Assembly (NCBI GenBank): GCA_946479915.1
Contig: CAMLHR010000057.1
Location: 1-7,412, forward strand
DNA: 7,412 bases
Origin: an uncultured Lysobacter sp.
GTDB taxonomy: Bacteria; Pseudomonadota; Gammaproteobacteria; Xanthomonadales; Xanthomonadaceae
Direction of reading: 5' to 3'
Below, in pieces: positions 1-6,958 of the stretch. Each line of letters opens with the position of its first letter. Position 1 is the first letter of the stretch. The position numbers and the translations under genes are program-made. A model generated the notes under the pieces. The model was not told where the DNA came from. It saw only the letters and a program-made list of their open reading frames with translations, and made no database searches.

Positions 1-573
1 GGTCGGGCGCTGGGCGTGACCCAGTTCCTGCCCGAGGGCGACCGTTACAGCTCGACGCGCGAACGCCTGCACAGCAAGCTCTGTACGCTGTACGGCGGAC
101 GCGTGGCCGAGGAGCTGATCTTCGGCACGGACAAGGTCACCACGGGCGCGTCCAACGACATCGAGCGTGCCACCCAGATGGCGCGCGCCATGGTCACGAA
201 GTGGGGCCTGTCCGAGGAGCTCGGACCGATCGCCTACGGCGAGGAAGAGGACGAAGTGTTCCTGGGCCGTTCCGTGACCCAGCACAAGGCCGTCTCCGAC
301 GACACCGCACGCAAGATCGACGAGGTCGTGCGCGGCATCCTCGATGCGGCCTATGCGCGCGCCCGGACGATCCTGACCGAGAACATCGACAAGCTGCACA
401 CGATGGCCAGGGCCCTGCTCGAATACGAGACCATCGACGCGCCGCAGATCGACGCGATCATGGCCGGCAACGAGCCGCCGCCGCCGGCGGGCTGGACCGG
501 CAACGGCAAGGACAAGTCCGACGACGCCCGTCCGCCGCTGCCGCCGATCGCCGACCCCGCCGCGCAGACCTGA
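1..573 (+). CDS. ftsH: FtsH ATP-dependent zinc metalloprotease, C-terminal part (5' end outside window)
   Basis: Reading frame 1 is open from the first base to TGA at 571-573, giving the last 190 residues of FtsH. FtsH is an inner-membrane hexameric AAA+ protease that degrades misfolded membrane proteins and regulators such as sigma-32 and LpxC. What is visible is the end of the M41 peptidase domain: the GRALGVTQFLPEGD segment at the start, LYGGRVAEELIFG, and TGASNDIERAT, whose Asp (residue 53 of the fragment) corresponds to the third zinc ligand. LGRSV, the TARKIDEVV helix and YETIDAPQIDAIM follow, closely matching E. coli FtsH. The tail is a short Pro/Asp-rich disordered segment, as is usual. 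The membrane anchor, AAA+ domain and HExxH motif lie upstream of the window. The gene is followed after 41 nt by folP, the order also seen in E. coli. Partial only because of the window edge. Confidence 0.97.
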   Translation, partial: GRALGVTQFLPEGDRYSSTRERLHSKLCTLYGGRVAEELIFGTDKVTTGASNDIERATQMARAMVTKWGLSEELGPIAYGEEEDEVFLGRSVTQHKAVSDDTARKIDEVVRGILDAAYARARTILTENIDKLHTMARALLEYETIDAPQIDAIMAGNEPPPPAGWTGNGKDKSDDARPPLPPIADPAAQT

Positions 574-580
574 CGGACAC

Positions 581-605
581 TGTGGGAGCCGCCTTCGGCG
601 GCGAA
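581..605 (+). repeat. single REP-like palindrome in the ftsH-folP gap
   Basis: The element begins TGTGGGAGCCGC and ends GGCGGCGAA. Bases 588-593 (GCCGCC) pair perfectly with 597-602 (GGCGGC) around a 3-nt TTC loop. It shares its head, stem and tail with the two copies at 1522-1580, so it belongs to the same repeat family. The GTGG head followed by a GC-rich imperfect palindrome is the architecture of REP elements mobilised by RAYT (TnpA-REP) transposases. No such transposase gene is in the window. Family membership is inferred from internal similarity and general knowledge of REPs. Confidence 0.75.
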
Positions 606-609
606 GGGG
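603..609 (+). promoter_or_regulatory. folP Shine-Dalgarno sequence at the REP edge
   Basis: GAAGGGG at 603-609 is a plausible ribosome binding site about 5-7 nt before the ATG at 615. Its first bases are also the last bases of the REP-like element, and the REP stem (588-602) ends immediately before it. A folded stem would therefore sit next to, but not over, the binding site. It supports the choice of the 615 start. Confidence 0.6.
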
Positions 610-614
610 CCGCC

Positions 615-1514
615 ATGTTCGACATCGTCCCGACCCTGGACTGCGCCGGCCGCATCCTGCGACTGGACGTCCCGCGCGTCATGGGCATCGTCAACGTCAC
701 GCCGGATTCGTTTTCCGACGGCGGTGAGCACGCGACGGTCGAGGCCGCGGTCGCGCACGGGCTGAAGCTGGCCGCAGAGGGCGCCGATGTCCTCGACGTG
801 GGGGGCGAGTCCACCCGGCCCGGCGCGGACGCGGTGCCGCTCGAGGAAGAGCTCCGGCGTGTCGTGCCGGTGGTCGAGCGCCTGGCCCGCGAGACCGCGC
901 TGCCCGTCAGCGTGGATAGCTCCAAGCCCGAGGTCATGCGCGCCGCCGTCGAGGCGGGCGCCGGCATGGTCAACGACGTGTACGCGCTCCGCCGCGATGG
1001 CGCGCTCGAGGTCGCCGCGGCCCTTGGCGTGCCGGTCGTGCTCATGCACATGCTCGGCGAGCCACGCTCGATGCAGTCGGACCCGCGCTACGACGATGTC
1101 GTCGGCGAGGTCCACCGTTTCCTCGCCGAGCGGATCTTCGCGGCCGAGATGGCCGGCATCGACAAGAAGCGGATCGTCGTCGACCCGGGCTTCGGCTTCG
1201 GGAAGACCGCCGACCACAACGTCACGCTGCTCGCCCGGCTGGAACGGTTCACTGACCTGGGCGTCCCGGTCCTTGCCGGACTCTCGCGCAAGCGCACGAT
1301 CGGCGACCTGACCGGGCGCGGCGAGCCGCGCGAGCGGGTGCACGGCTCGGTCGCCGCGCACCTGGTCGCCGCCCAGCGCGGCGCGCGCCTCCTGCGCGTG
1401 CACGACGTGGCTGCGATGGTGGACGCGCTGAAGGTCTGGAACGCCGTGGCGGCGGTGCCGGTGCCGCGGACGGACGCCGGGACGCCGGCGATCCGCTGGC
1501 CCGACGACGAATGA
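615..1514 (+). CDS. folP: dihydropteroate synthase (DHPS)
   Basis: The 299-residue protein condenses 6-hydroxymethyl-7,8-dihydropterin pyrophosphate with p-aminobenzoate to give dihydropteroate in folate synthesis; it is the cytosolic sulfonamide target. Both DHPS signatures are present: [16 protein letters not shown] at residues 22-37, and [16 protein letters not shown] further on. Pterin- and substrate-site motifs follow: the VDSS loop with D101, VNDV with N120/D121, DPGFGFGKT with D190 and K197, GLSRK with S224-K226, and the RVH motif with R241/H243. Length is near the usual 280-300. The ATG at 615 has a Shine-Dalgarno sequence and a normal N-terminal lead; the next in-frame ATG (M23) would cut into signature 1. 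The frame is open further upstream, but that overlaps ftsH. Gene order ftsH-folP is as in E. coli; here glmM does not follow. Confidence 0.97.
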   Translation: MFDIVPTLDCAGRILRLDVPRVMGIVNVTPDSFSDGGEHATVEAAVAHGLKLAAEGADVLDVGGESTRPGADAVPLEEELRRVVPVVERLARETALPVSVDSSKPEVMRAAVEAGAGMVNDVYALRRDGALEVAAALGVPVVLMHMLGEPRSMQSDPRYDDVVGEVHRFLAERIFAAEMAGIDKKRIVVDPGFGFGKTADHNVTLLARLERFTDLGVPVLAGLSRKRTIGDLTGRGEPRERVHGSVAAHLVAAQRGARLLRVHDVAAMVDALKVWNAVAAVPVPRTDAGTPAIRWPDDE

Positions 1515-1521
1515 CGTCGGA

Positions 1522-1580
1522 TGTGGGAGCCGCTTCAGCGGCGATGCCCCTGGCGTTTCGCCGCTGGAGCGGCTCCCACA
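1522..1580 (+). repeat. inverted pair of REP-like palindromes (BIME-like) between folP and putP
   Basis: The left arm 1522-1544 starts TGTGGGAGCCGC, and the right arm 1558-1580 ends GCGGCTCCCACA. They are reverse complements over 23 positions with a single difference (T1535 opposite G1567), which in RNA would be a G-U wobble, so the transcript can form a continuous 23-bp stem with a 13-nt loop (1545-1557). Each arm also folds alone: GCCGC 1529-1533 with GCGGC 1538-1542, and GCCGC 1560-1564 with GCGGC 1569-1573. Two REPs in opposite orientation form a BIME-like unit. It begins 7 nt after the folP stop. With no T tract it is not a canonical intrinsic terminator, but such structures can stabilise upstream mRNA or attenuate downstream expression. 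Confidence 0.85.
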
Positions 1581-1603
1581 GTAAGCTGCGCGGCGGGGCC
1601 ACC

Positions 1604-1609
1604 AGGGGA
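1604..1609 (+). promoter_or_regulatory. putP Shine-Dalgarno sequence
   Basis: AGGGGA at 1604-1609 lies 7 nt before the ATG at 1617. It fixes the putP start over longer in-frame readings that would run back into the REP pair. I see no convincing sigma-70 promoter between the REP pair and this site. Confidence 0.6.
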
Positions 1610-1616
1610 TTTCCGC

Positions 1617-3110
1617 ATGACCGCCAGCACGCCGCTGCTCGTGACCTTCGCCGTCTACCTGTTGGCGATGGTCGTCATCGGGTTCCTGGCCTGGCGCGCG
1701 ACGCGCAGCTTCGACGACTACATCCTGGGCGGGCGTTCGCTCGGCAGCTACGTGACCGCGCTGTCGGCCGGCGCCTCCGACATGAGCGGCTGGCTGCTGC
1801 TCGGCCTGCCGGGCGCGCTGTACGCACGCGGGCTCTCCGAGGCCTGGATCGCGCTCGGGCTGGTGCTCGGCGCGTGGGCCAACTGGCGCTTCGTCGCCGG
1901 CCCGCTGCGGCTCTACACCGAGCGCACCGACAACGCGCTGACCCTGCCGGACTACTTCACCACGCGCTTCGCGGAAGGCGGTCGCCTGCTGCGCGTCGTC
2001 GCGGCCACCGTCATCCTGGTGTTCTTCGCGGTGTACGCCGCCTCGGGCATCGTCGCCGGCGCGCGGCTGTTCGAGAGCGTGTTCGGCCTGCCGTACGCGC
2101 AGGCGCTGTGGTGGGGTGCCGCCGCCACCATCCTGTACACCCTGGTCGGCGGCTTCCTTGCCGTGAGCTGGACCGACACCGTGCAGGCGACGCTGATGAT
2201 CTTCGCGCTGATACTGGCGCCTGTCATGGTGATCGTGGCGACCGGCGGCCTCGATGCGAGCTTCGCCGTCGTCGAGCAGGTGGACCCGGCGCGCCTGGAC
2301 TGGTTCGCGGGCGGCGCGCTCGGGTTCGTCGGCATCGTGTCGCTGCTGGCCTGGGGCCTGGGCTACGTCGGCCAGCCGCACATCCTCGCGCGCTTCATGG
2401 CTGCCGACTCCGTGCGCACGATCCCGAAGGCGCGCCGCATCGGCATGACCTGGATGATCCTGTGCCTGCTCGGCTCGATGGCCGTGGGCTTCTTCGGCAT
2501 CGCGTACTTCGGCGCGAACCCGGGGCAGGGGGCGATGGTCCGGGAGAACCCGGAACGCGTGTTCATCGCGCTTTCGGAAGTGCTGTTCAACCCGTGGATC
2601 GCGGGCATCCTGCTGTCGGCGATCCTCGCGGCGATCATGAGCACGCTGTCGTGCCAGCTGCTCGTGTGCTCGAGTGCGCTGACCGAGGATTTCTACCGCG
2701 GCTTCGTGCGCCCGGGCGCCGGGCAGCGCGAGCTGGTGTGGTTCGGCCGGGCGATGGTGCTGCTGGTGTCGCTGGTCGCGATCTGGATCGCGCGCGATCC
2801 CGACAGCCGCGTGCTCGGGCTCGTGGCCTATGCGTGGGCGGGCTTCGGCGCGGCGTTCGGCCCGGTCGTCGTGTTCTCGCTGTTCTGGGAGCGGATGACG
2901 CGGGTCGGTGCGTTCGCCGGCATCGCGGTCGGCGCGCTGACCGTCGGGCTCTGGCCGCTCACCGGCAGCGCGCTGTACGAGATGGTGCCCGGCGTGGCCC
3001 TGGCGTCGATCGCGGTGGTGGCCGGCAGCCTGCTCGACCGCGCGCCGCCGGCGCACATCGTCGACACCCATCGCGCCGTGCGCGACGAGCTGCGCGCAAC
3101 CGGCTACTGA
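1617..3110 (+). CDS. putP: sodium/proline symporter PutP
   Basis: The 497-residue, highly hydrophobic protein is a sodium:solute symporter (SSS family, LeuT-type fold) of the inner membrane that imports L-proline with Na+. It aligns with E. coli PutP with the same N-terminal numbering: R40 in GGRSLG, then D55, S57, G58 and W59 in GASDMSGWL, the region that binds Na+ and proline. The second Na+-site segment, [21 protein letters not shown], carries S342 and T343, matching E. coli S340/T341. [13 protein letters not shown] and the [10 protein letters not shown] segment are also PutP-like. The length matches the family (about 495-502), and about 13 membrane helices are expected. The start at 1617 has a good Shine-Dalgarno sequence. 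It lies 102 nt after folP, behind the REP pair, and 8 nt before miaA, so it is probably co-transcribed with miaA. putA, a common neighbour, is absent here. Another SSS substrate is possible but less likely. Confidence 0.94.
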   Translation: MTASTPLLVTFAVYLLAMVVIGFLAWRATRSFDDYILGGRSLGSYVTALSAGASDMSGWLLLGLPGALYARGLSEAWIALGLVLGAWANWRFVAGPLRLYTERTDNALTLPDYFTTRFAEGGRLLRVVAATVILVFFAVYAASGIVAGARLFESVFGLPYAQALWWGAAATILYTLVGGFLAVSWTDTVQATLMIFALILAPVMVIVATGGLDASFAVVEQVDPARLDWFAGGALGFVGIVSLLAWGLGYVGQPHILARFMAADSVRTIPKARRIGMTWMILCLLGSMAVGFFGIAYFGANPGQGAMVRENPERVFIALSEVLFNPWIAGILLSAILAAIMSTLSCQLLVCSSALTEDFYRGFVRPGAGQRELVWFGRAMVLLVSLVAIWIARDPDSRVLGLVAYAWAGFGAAFGPVVVFSLFWERMTRVGAFAGIAVGALTVGLWPLTGSALYEMVPGVALASIAVVAGSLLDRAPPAHIVDTHRAVRDELRATGY

Positions 3111-3118
3111 TTGCTCCC

Positions 3119-4054
3119 GTGCGCCCTGCAGCGATCGCCCTGATGGGCCCGACGGCGTCGGGCAAGACCGCGCTGGCACTGGAACTGGCGGAGCGGCTGG
3201 GCGGCGAGATCGTCAGCGTCGATTCGGCGCTCGTGTACCGCGGCCTGGACATCGGCGCGGCCAAGCCGACGCCGGCGGAACGCGCGCGCGCCACGCACCA
3301 CCTGCTCGACGTGCGCGAACCATGGCAGCCGTACTCGGCCGCCGAGTTCGCCGCCGATGCGCGCCGGGCGATCGACGCCATCGTCGCGCGGGGGCGGCTG
3401 CCGATCCTCGCCGGGGGCACCGGCCTGTACTTCCGCGCGCTGCTGCACGGGCTGTCGCCGATGCCCGAGGCCGATCCGGACGTCCGCGCGGCGCTCGAGG
3501 CGGAGGCGGCCGAACGCGGCTGGGCCGCGCTGCACGGCGACCTCGCCGGCGTGGATCCCGCCGCGGCCCGGCGCATCCGCCCCAACGACGCCCAGCGCAT
3601 CCAGCGCGCGCTCGAGGTCTGGCGCCTCAGCGGTCGCGGCATCAGCGCCTGGCAGGCGGATCCGCCGCCGCCGCGCCTGCCCGTGCGCGTGCTCAAGCTG
3701 GTGCTCGCGCCCGCCGACCGCGCCACGCTGCACGCGCGGATCGAGCAACGGCTCGACGCCATGCTCGCCGCGGGCTTCCTCGACGAGGTCGCGCGGCTGC
3801 GCGACCTGCCCGGGTTGCGCGACCATCCGCGCCCGCTGCAGCTCCCGGCCCTGCGCGCGGTCGGGTACCGCCAGGCCTGGGAGCACCTGGCGGGCGGGAC
3901 GGACCTCGCGACCTTCCGGGACCGGGCCGTCTTCGCCACCCGGCAACTCGCGCGACGCCAGCTCACGTGGCTGCGCGGCGAACTCGACGCCCGCTGGTTC
4001 GACCCCGCCACGGACCGTGACCGGTTGCACGGGGCGGTCTCGGCGTTCGTGTAA
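3119..4054 (+). CDS. miaA: tRNA dimethylallyltransferase MiaA
   Basis: The 311-residue enzyme transfers a dimethylallyl group to N6 of A37 in tRNAs reading UNN codons (i6A37), the first step towards ms2i6A. It has the P-loop GPTASGKT at residues 10-17, the [16 protein letters not shown] segment (35-50) with the conserved active-site Asp35, [14 protein letters not shown] with GGTGLY at 99-104, the [11 protein letters not shown] helix, GYRQAW, and the [12 protein letters not shown] tRNA-binding motif at 275-286. Length compares with 316 in E. coli. The frame extends upstream inside putP, but homology begins at about 3119, where the first suitable codon is GTG. No clear Shine-Dalgarno sequence precedes it and putP ends 8 nt earlier, so translation is probably coupled to putP termination. 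miaA-hfq-hflX-hflK-hflC is a conserved gammaproteobacterial order. Confidence 0.97.
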   Translation: MRPAAIALMGPTASGKTALALELAERLGGEIVSVDSALVYRGLDIGAAKPTPAERARATHHLLDVREPWQPYSAAEFAADARRAIDAIVARGRLPILAGGTGLYFRALLHGLSPMPEADPDVRAALEAEAAERGWAALHGDLAGVDPAAARRIRPNDAQRIQRALEVWRLSGRGISAWQADPPPPRLPVRVLKLVLAPADRATLHARIEQRLDAMLAAGFLDEVARLRDLPGLRDHPRPLQLPALRAVGYRQAWEHLAGGTDLATFRDRAVFATRQLARRQLTWLRGELDARWFDPATDRDRLHGAVSAFV

Positions 4055-4112
4055 CATCCAACGGCCGCGCGGAGGGGAGCAGTCGCGCGGCGCGGTTCCG
4101 GACCCGCCTTGG

Positions 4113-4127
4113 GCCTGGCCGCCAGGC
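4113..4127 (+). other. small stem-loop in the hfq leader
   Basis: GCCTGG (4113-4118) and CCAGGC (4122-4127) form a perfect 6-bp stem with a 3-nt CCG loop, ending 27 nt before the hfq start codon. No T run follows, so it is not an intrinsic terminator. Such stems arise often by chance at this G+C content, so a function is only a possibility. Confidence 0.35.
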
Positions 4128-4136
4128 AGACTCTGA

Positions 4137-4436
<300 letters not shown>

Positions 4437-4471
4437 TCGGCCGCTGAAGCGCCTCCCCCAGGTTGATCCGG

Positions 4472-4497
4472 CCCCGGGCAGGCCCCATCCTGCGGGG
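4472..4497 (+). other. possible stem-loop abutting the hflX start codon
   Basis: CCCC (4472-4475) can pair with GGGG (4494-4497), and GCAGG (4478-4482) with CCTGC (4489-4493). This gives nine base pairs with a 2-nt bulge (GG 4476-4477) and a 6-nt loop. The right arm ends at the base before the ATG at 4498, so the fold would occlude the initiation region, which also lacks a well-spaced Shine-Dalgarno sequence. It was found by eye; no folding energy was computed. Confidence 0.4.
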
Positions 4498-5802
4498 ATG
4501 TTCGAACGATCCCGCCGGGGCGAAACGGCCCTGCTGATCCAGCCCCACGCCGGCGGACCGCCCGACGAGGGGCTGGCCGAGGAATTCGCGGACCTGGCGC
4601 GCTCGGCCGGCGCCACGGTCGCCGCCCAGCTCAACGCCCGCATCGACCGCCCGAACCCGGCCACGCTGGTCGGCAGCGGCAAGCTCGACGAGATCAAGGC
4701 CGCCTGCGAGGCCACCGGCGCCGACCTGGTGCTGGTCAACCATCCGCTCACGCCGGTGCAGGAACGCAACCTCGAGAAGGTCCTCGAGCGGCGCGTCGTG
4801 GACCGCACCGGCCTGATCCTGGACATCTTCGCGCTGCGCGCGCGCAGCCACGAGGGCAAGCTCCAGGTCGAGCTCGCCCAGCTCCGGCACATGGCCACGC
4901 GCCTGGTCCGCGGCTGGACCCACCTGGAACGCCAGCGCGGCGGCGCCATCGGCCTGCGCGGCCCCGGCGAGACCCAGCTCGAGACCGACCGCCGCCTGCT
5001 GCAGAAGCGACTGGAACAGTTGCAGAAGCGCCTGGACAAAGTGGAGGTGCAGCACACGCAGATGCGCCGCGCGCGGGTGCGCAGCGAGCTGCCGCGCATC
5101 GCACTGGTCGGCTACACCAACGCCGGCAAGTCCACGCTGTTCAACGCGCTGACCGGCGCGGGCGCCTACGCCGCCGACCAGCTGTTCGCCACGCTCGACC
5201 CGACGGTGCGGCGCGTCACGCTGCCGGGCGGCGAGGCCGTGCTGGCCGACACCGTCGGCTTCGTGCGCGACCTGCCGCACGAACTCGTCGCCGCGTTCCG
5301 CTCGACCCTGAGCGAGGCGCGCGAGGCCGACCTGCTGCTGCACGTGGTGGACGCGGCCGACCCGTTGCGCGAGGAACGCATCGCGCAGGTGGACGAGGTG
5401 CTCGCCGAGATCGGCGCCGGCGGGATCCCGCAACTGCTCGCGTACAACAAGATCGACCGGGTCGAGGGCGCGCTCCCCCGGCACGACGGCGCGGATGCCG
5501 CGGAGGCCGCCGCGCTCGGCCAGTCCGTGCGCGAGCGCGTCTGGCTCTCCGCGCGCGACGGCGACGGCCTGGACCTGCTGCGCCGGGCGCTCGGGGCGCG
5601 GCTGGGCCTGCGCCGGGTGTCGGGCGAGCTGCTGCTGCCCAACGATGCCGGCCGCCTGCGCGCGCGCCTGCACGACCTGGGCGCCGTCCGTTCCGAGGCG
5701 CACGAGGACGCCGGCTGGCGCGTGCAGCTGGACCTGCCGGAAGCCGACGCGTCGCGCCTGGCGGCGCAGGCCTTCGGGGCGCCGCTGCGGGCGTTGCTCT
5801 AG
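4498..5802 (+). CDS. hflX: ribosome-splitting GTPase HflX
   Basis: The 434-residue protein is a translational GTPase that binds the 50S subunit and splits stalled or hibernating 70S ribosomes, especially in heat stress. The N-terminal HflX domain (about 1-195) includes LVGSGKLDEI, VNHPLTPVQERNLEK, VVDRTGLILDIFALRA and the family hallmark GGAIGLRGPGETQLETDRR starting at residue 148, followed by a helical stretch (about 165-195). The G domain has G1 GYTNAGKST (205-213), G3 DTVGF (251-255), G4 NKID (317-320) and G5 SA (351-352). A C-terminal domain of about 60 residues follows. Length matches E. coli (426). The start is set by the typical MFERSRRGE N-terminus; an in-frame ATG at 4396 would overlap hfq by 41 nt and add a low-complexity extension. 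No good Shine-Dalgarno sequence is seen. It lies between hfq and hflK, as in other gammaproteobacteria. Confidence 0.97.
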   Translation: MFERSRRGETALLIQPHAGGPPDEGLAEEFADLARSAGATVAAQLNARIDRPNPATLVGSGKLDEIKAACEATGADLVLVNHPLTPVQERNLEKVLERRVVDRTGLILDIFALRARSHEGKLQVELAQLRHMATRLVRGWTHLERQRGGAIGLRGPGETQLETDRRLLQKRLEQLQKRLDKVEVQHTQMRRARVRSELPRIALVGYTNAGKSTLFNALTGAGAYAADQLFATLDPTVRRVTLPGGEAVLADTVGFVRDLPHELVAAFRSTLSEAREADLLLHVVDAADPLREERIAQVDEVLAEIGAGGIPQLLAYNKIDRVEGALPRHDGADAAEAAALGQSVRERVWLSARDGDGLDLLRRALGARLGLRRVSGELLLPNDAGRLRARLHDLGAVRSEAHEDAGWRVQLDLPEADASRLAAQAFGAPLRALL

Positions 5803-5821
5803 AATTCCCCGTTCATTCGAT

Positions 5822-5840
5822 CGCGCGCCACATGCGCGCG
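5822..5840 (+). other. stem-loop in the hflX-hflK gap
   Basis: CGCGCGC (5822-5828) and GCGCGCG (5834-5840) form a perfect 7-bp stem with a CACAT loop. It starts 20 nt after the hflX stop and ends 20 nt before the hflK start. No T tract follows. It could modulate hflX/hflK mRNA stability or read-through, but alternating GC runs like this are easily formed by chance in this genome. Confidence 0.35.
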
Positions 5841-5860
5841 CCCTCGCGACTGGAGCAGGC

Positions 5861-6958
5861 ATGGCCTGGAACACCCCCGGCGGCAACCGGACCCCCAGAG
5901 GACGCGGCGGCAACGGCCGCTTCACGGACCGGCTCCCGGATCCCTTTCGCGGCCTGTTCGACGGCGGGGGCGGCGGCGCCCTGCGCTGGATCGGCGCCGT
6001 CCTGCTGCTGTGGATCCTCTTCAGCAGCCTCGTGCTGGTGACCGAGCAGCAGCGCGGCGTGGTGCTGCGCTTCGGCGAGTACGCCCGCACCATGCAGCCC
6101 GGCCTGAACTTCAAGTGGCCCTGGCCGGTGGAGCGCGTGGTCAAGGTCAACGCCACCGAGATCAAGACCTTCAGCGACAACGTGCCGGTGCTGACCAGCG
6201 ACGAGAACATCGTGCAGGTCGAAATCAACGTGCAGTACCGCATCGACGACCCGCAGCAGTTCCTGTTCGGGACGCGCGACGCGGAACAGGTGCTGCAACA
6301 GGCGGCGCTGAGCACCGTGCGCGAGCAGGTCGGCCGCTCCTCCCTCGACACCGTGCTGGGCGCGCGCAACGCGCTGGCCGTGTCCGCGCGCGAGCAGTTG
6401 CAGGCCTCGCTGGGGGCCTACCAGACCGGGCTGGTCGTCACCGAGCTCAACCTGCCCAACGCGCGCCCGCCGGAGGAGGTCAAGCCGGCGTTCGACGACG
6501 TCAACAGCGCGCAGCAGGACAAGGACCGCCTGATCAGCGAGGCCGAGGCGTATGCCGCCAAGGTCGTGCCGGAAGCGCGCGGTGCCGCCGCGCGCGTGCG
6601 CACGGCCGCCGAGGGCTACCAGGCCGCCGTGGTCGCGCAGGCCACCGGTGAGGCGCAACGCTTCTCGCTGCTGCTCGACGAATACCAGGCCGCGCCCGAG
6701 GTCACCCGCAAGCGCCTGTGGCTGCAGACCGTCGAGGACGTGATGGCCGGCAACCGCAAGGTCGTCGGCGCCGACTCGCGCCAGCTGATCTACGTGCCGA
6801 TGGGGCAGGCCGACGGGACCCGGGGCGGCGGCGCCAATGCGTCGGCGCCGCCGGTCGTGCCGCCCGACGTGGTGACGCCGGGCGCCGCCCCGGCCAACGA
6901 CACCGGCCTGCCGCGCCCGCCGCGCCAGCCCCGCAACGCCCAGGAGCCCCTGCGATGA
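5861..6958 (+). CDS. hflK: FtsH-modulating SPFH protein HflK
   Basis: The 365-residue protein is the HflK subunit of the inner-membrane HflKC complex, which assembles with FtsH and controls its access to membrane substrates. A Gly/Arg-rich cytoplasmic N-terminus (1-40, with a GGGGG run at 35-39) is followed by one membrane helix (about 42-60), then the SPFH/band-7 domain from TEQQRGVVLRFGEY onward, located in the periplasm in known HflKC structures. A long Ala/Glu-rich helical region (about 220-290) and the ending VTRKRLWLQTVEDVM...YVPMGQ (to residue 316) are typical of HflK. A Pro/Gly-rich, probably disordered tail covers 317-365. It is shorter than E. coli HflK (419), mainly at the N-terminus. 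GGAG at 5852-5855 precedes the ATG. It lies 58 nt after hflX, and its stop overlaps the hflC start as ATGA. Confidence 0.96.
   Translation: MAWNTPGGNRTPRGRGGNGRFTDRLPDPFRGLFDGGGGGALRWIGAVLLLWILFSSLVLVTEQQRGVVLRFGEYARTMQPGLNFKWPWPVERVVKVNATEIKTFSDNVPVLTSDENIVQVEINVQYRIDDPQQFLFGTRDAEQVLQQAALSTVREQVGRSSLDTVLGARNALAVSAREQLQASLGAYQTGLVVTELNLPNARPPEEVKPAFDDVNSAQQDKDRLISEAEAYAAKVVPEARGAAARVRTAAEGYQAAVVAQATGEAQRFSLLLDEYQAAPEVTRKRLWLQTVEDVMAGNRKVVGADSRQLIYVPMGQADGTRGGGANASAPPVVPPDVVTPGAAPANDTGLPRPPRQPRNAQEPLR
6942..6946 (+). promoter_or_regulatory. hflC Shine-Dalgarno sequence within the end of hflK
   Basis: AGGAG at 6942-6946 lies 8 nt before the hflC ATG (6955) and inside the last codons of hflK. 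With the ATGA overlap this is a classic arrangement for coupled translation of two subunits needed in equal amounts. Confidence 0.65.

Noticed and set aside
1522..1580. Intrinsic (Rho-independent) terminator after folP
   Set aside because: The hairpin is strong, but no T tract follows and the sequence matches the REP-like element before folP, so a repeat element is the better call.
351..3179. A 942-codon open frame on the minus strand spanning folP, putP and the start of miaA
   Set aside because: The translation is dominated by Arg, Ala, His, Gln, Asp and Glu with no recognisable domain, and it lies wholly antisense to three well-conserved genes. Long antisense frames are expected at this G+C content.
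4025..4057. Sigma-70-like promoter for hfq (TTGCAC ... TAACAT) at the end of miaA
   Set aside because: The -35-like box matches only its first three bases, and the spacing is 21 nt (19 nt with an alternative -10), too far from optimum to call. A promoter within miaA remains likely from E. coli precedent but cannot be located here.
5794..5821. Promoter for hflKC in the slightly AT-richer stretch after the hflX stop
   Set aside because: No pair of -35 and -10 boxes with acceptable match and spacing could be found.
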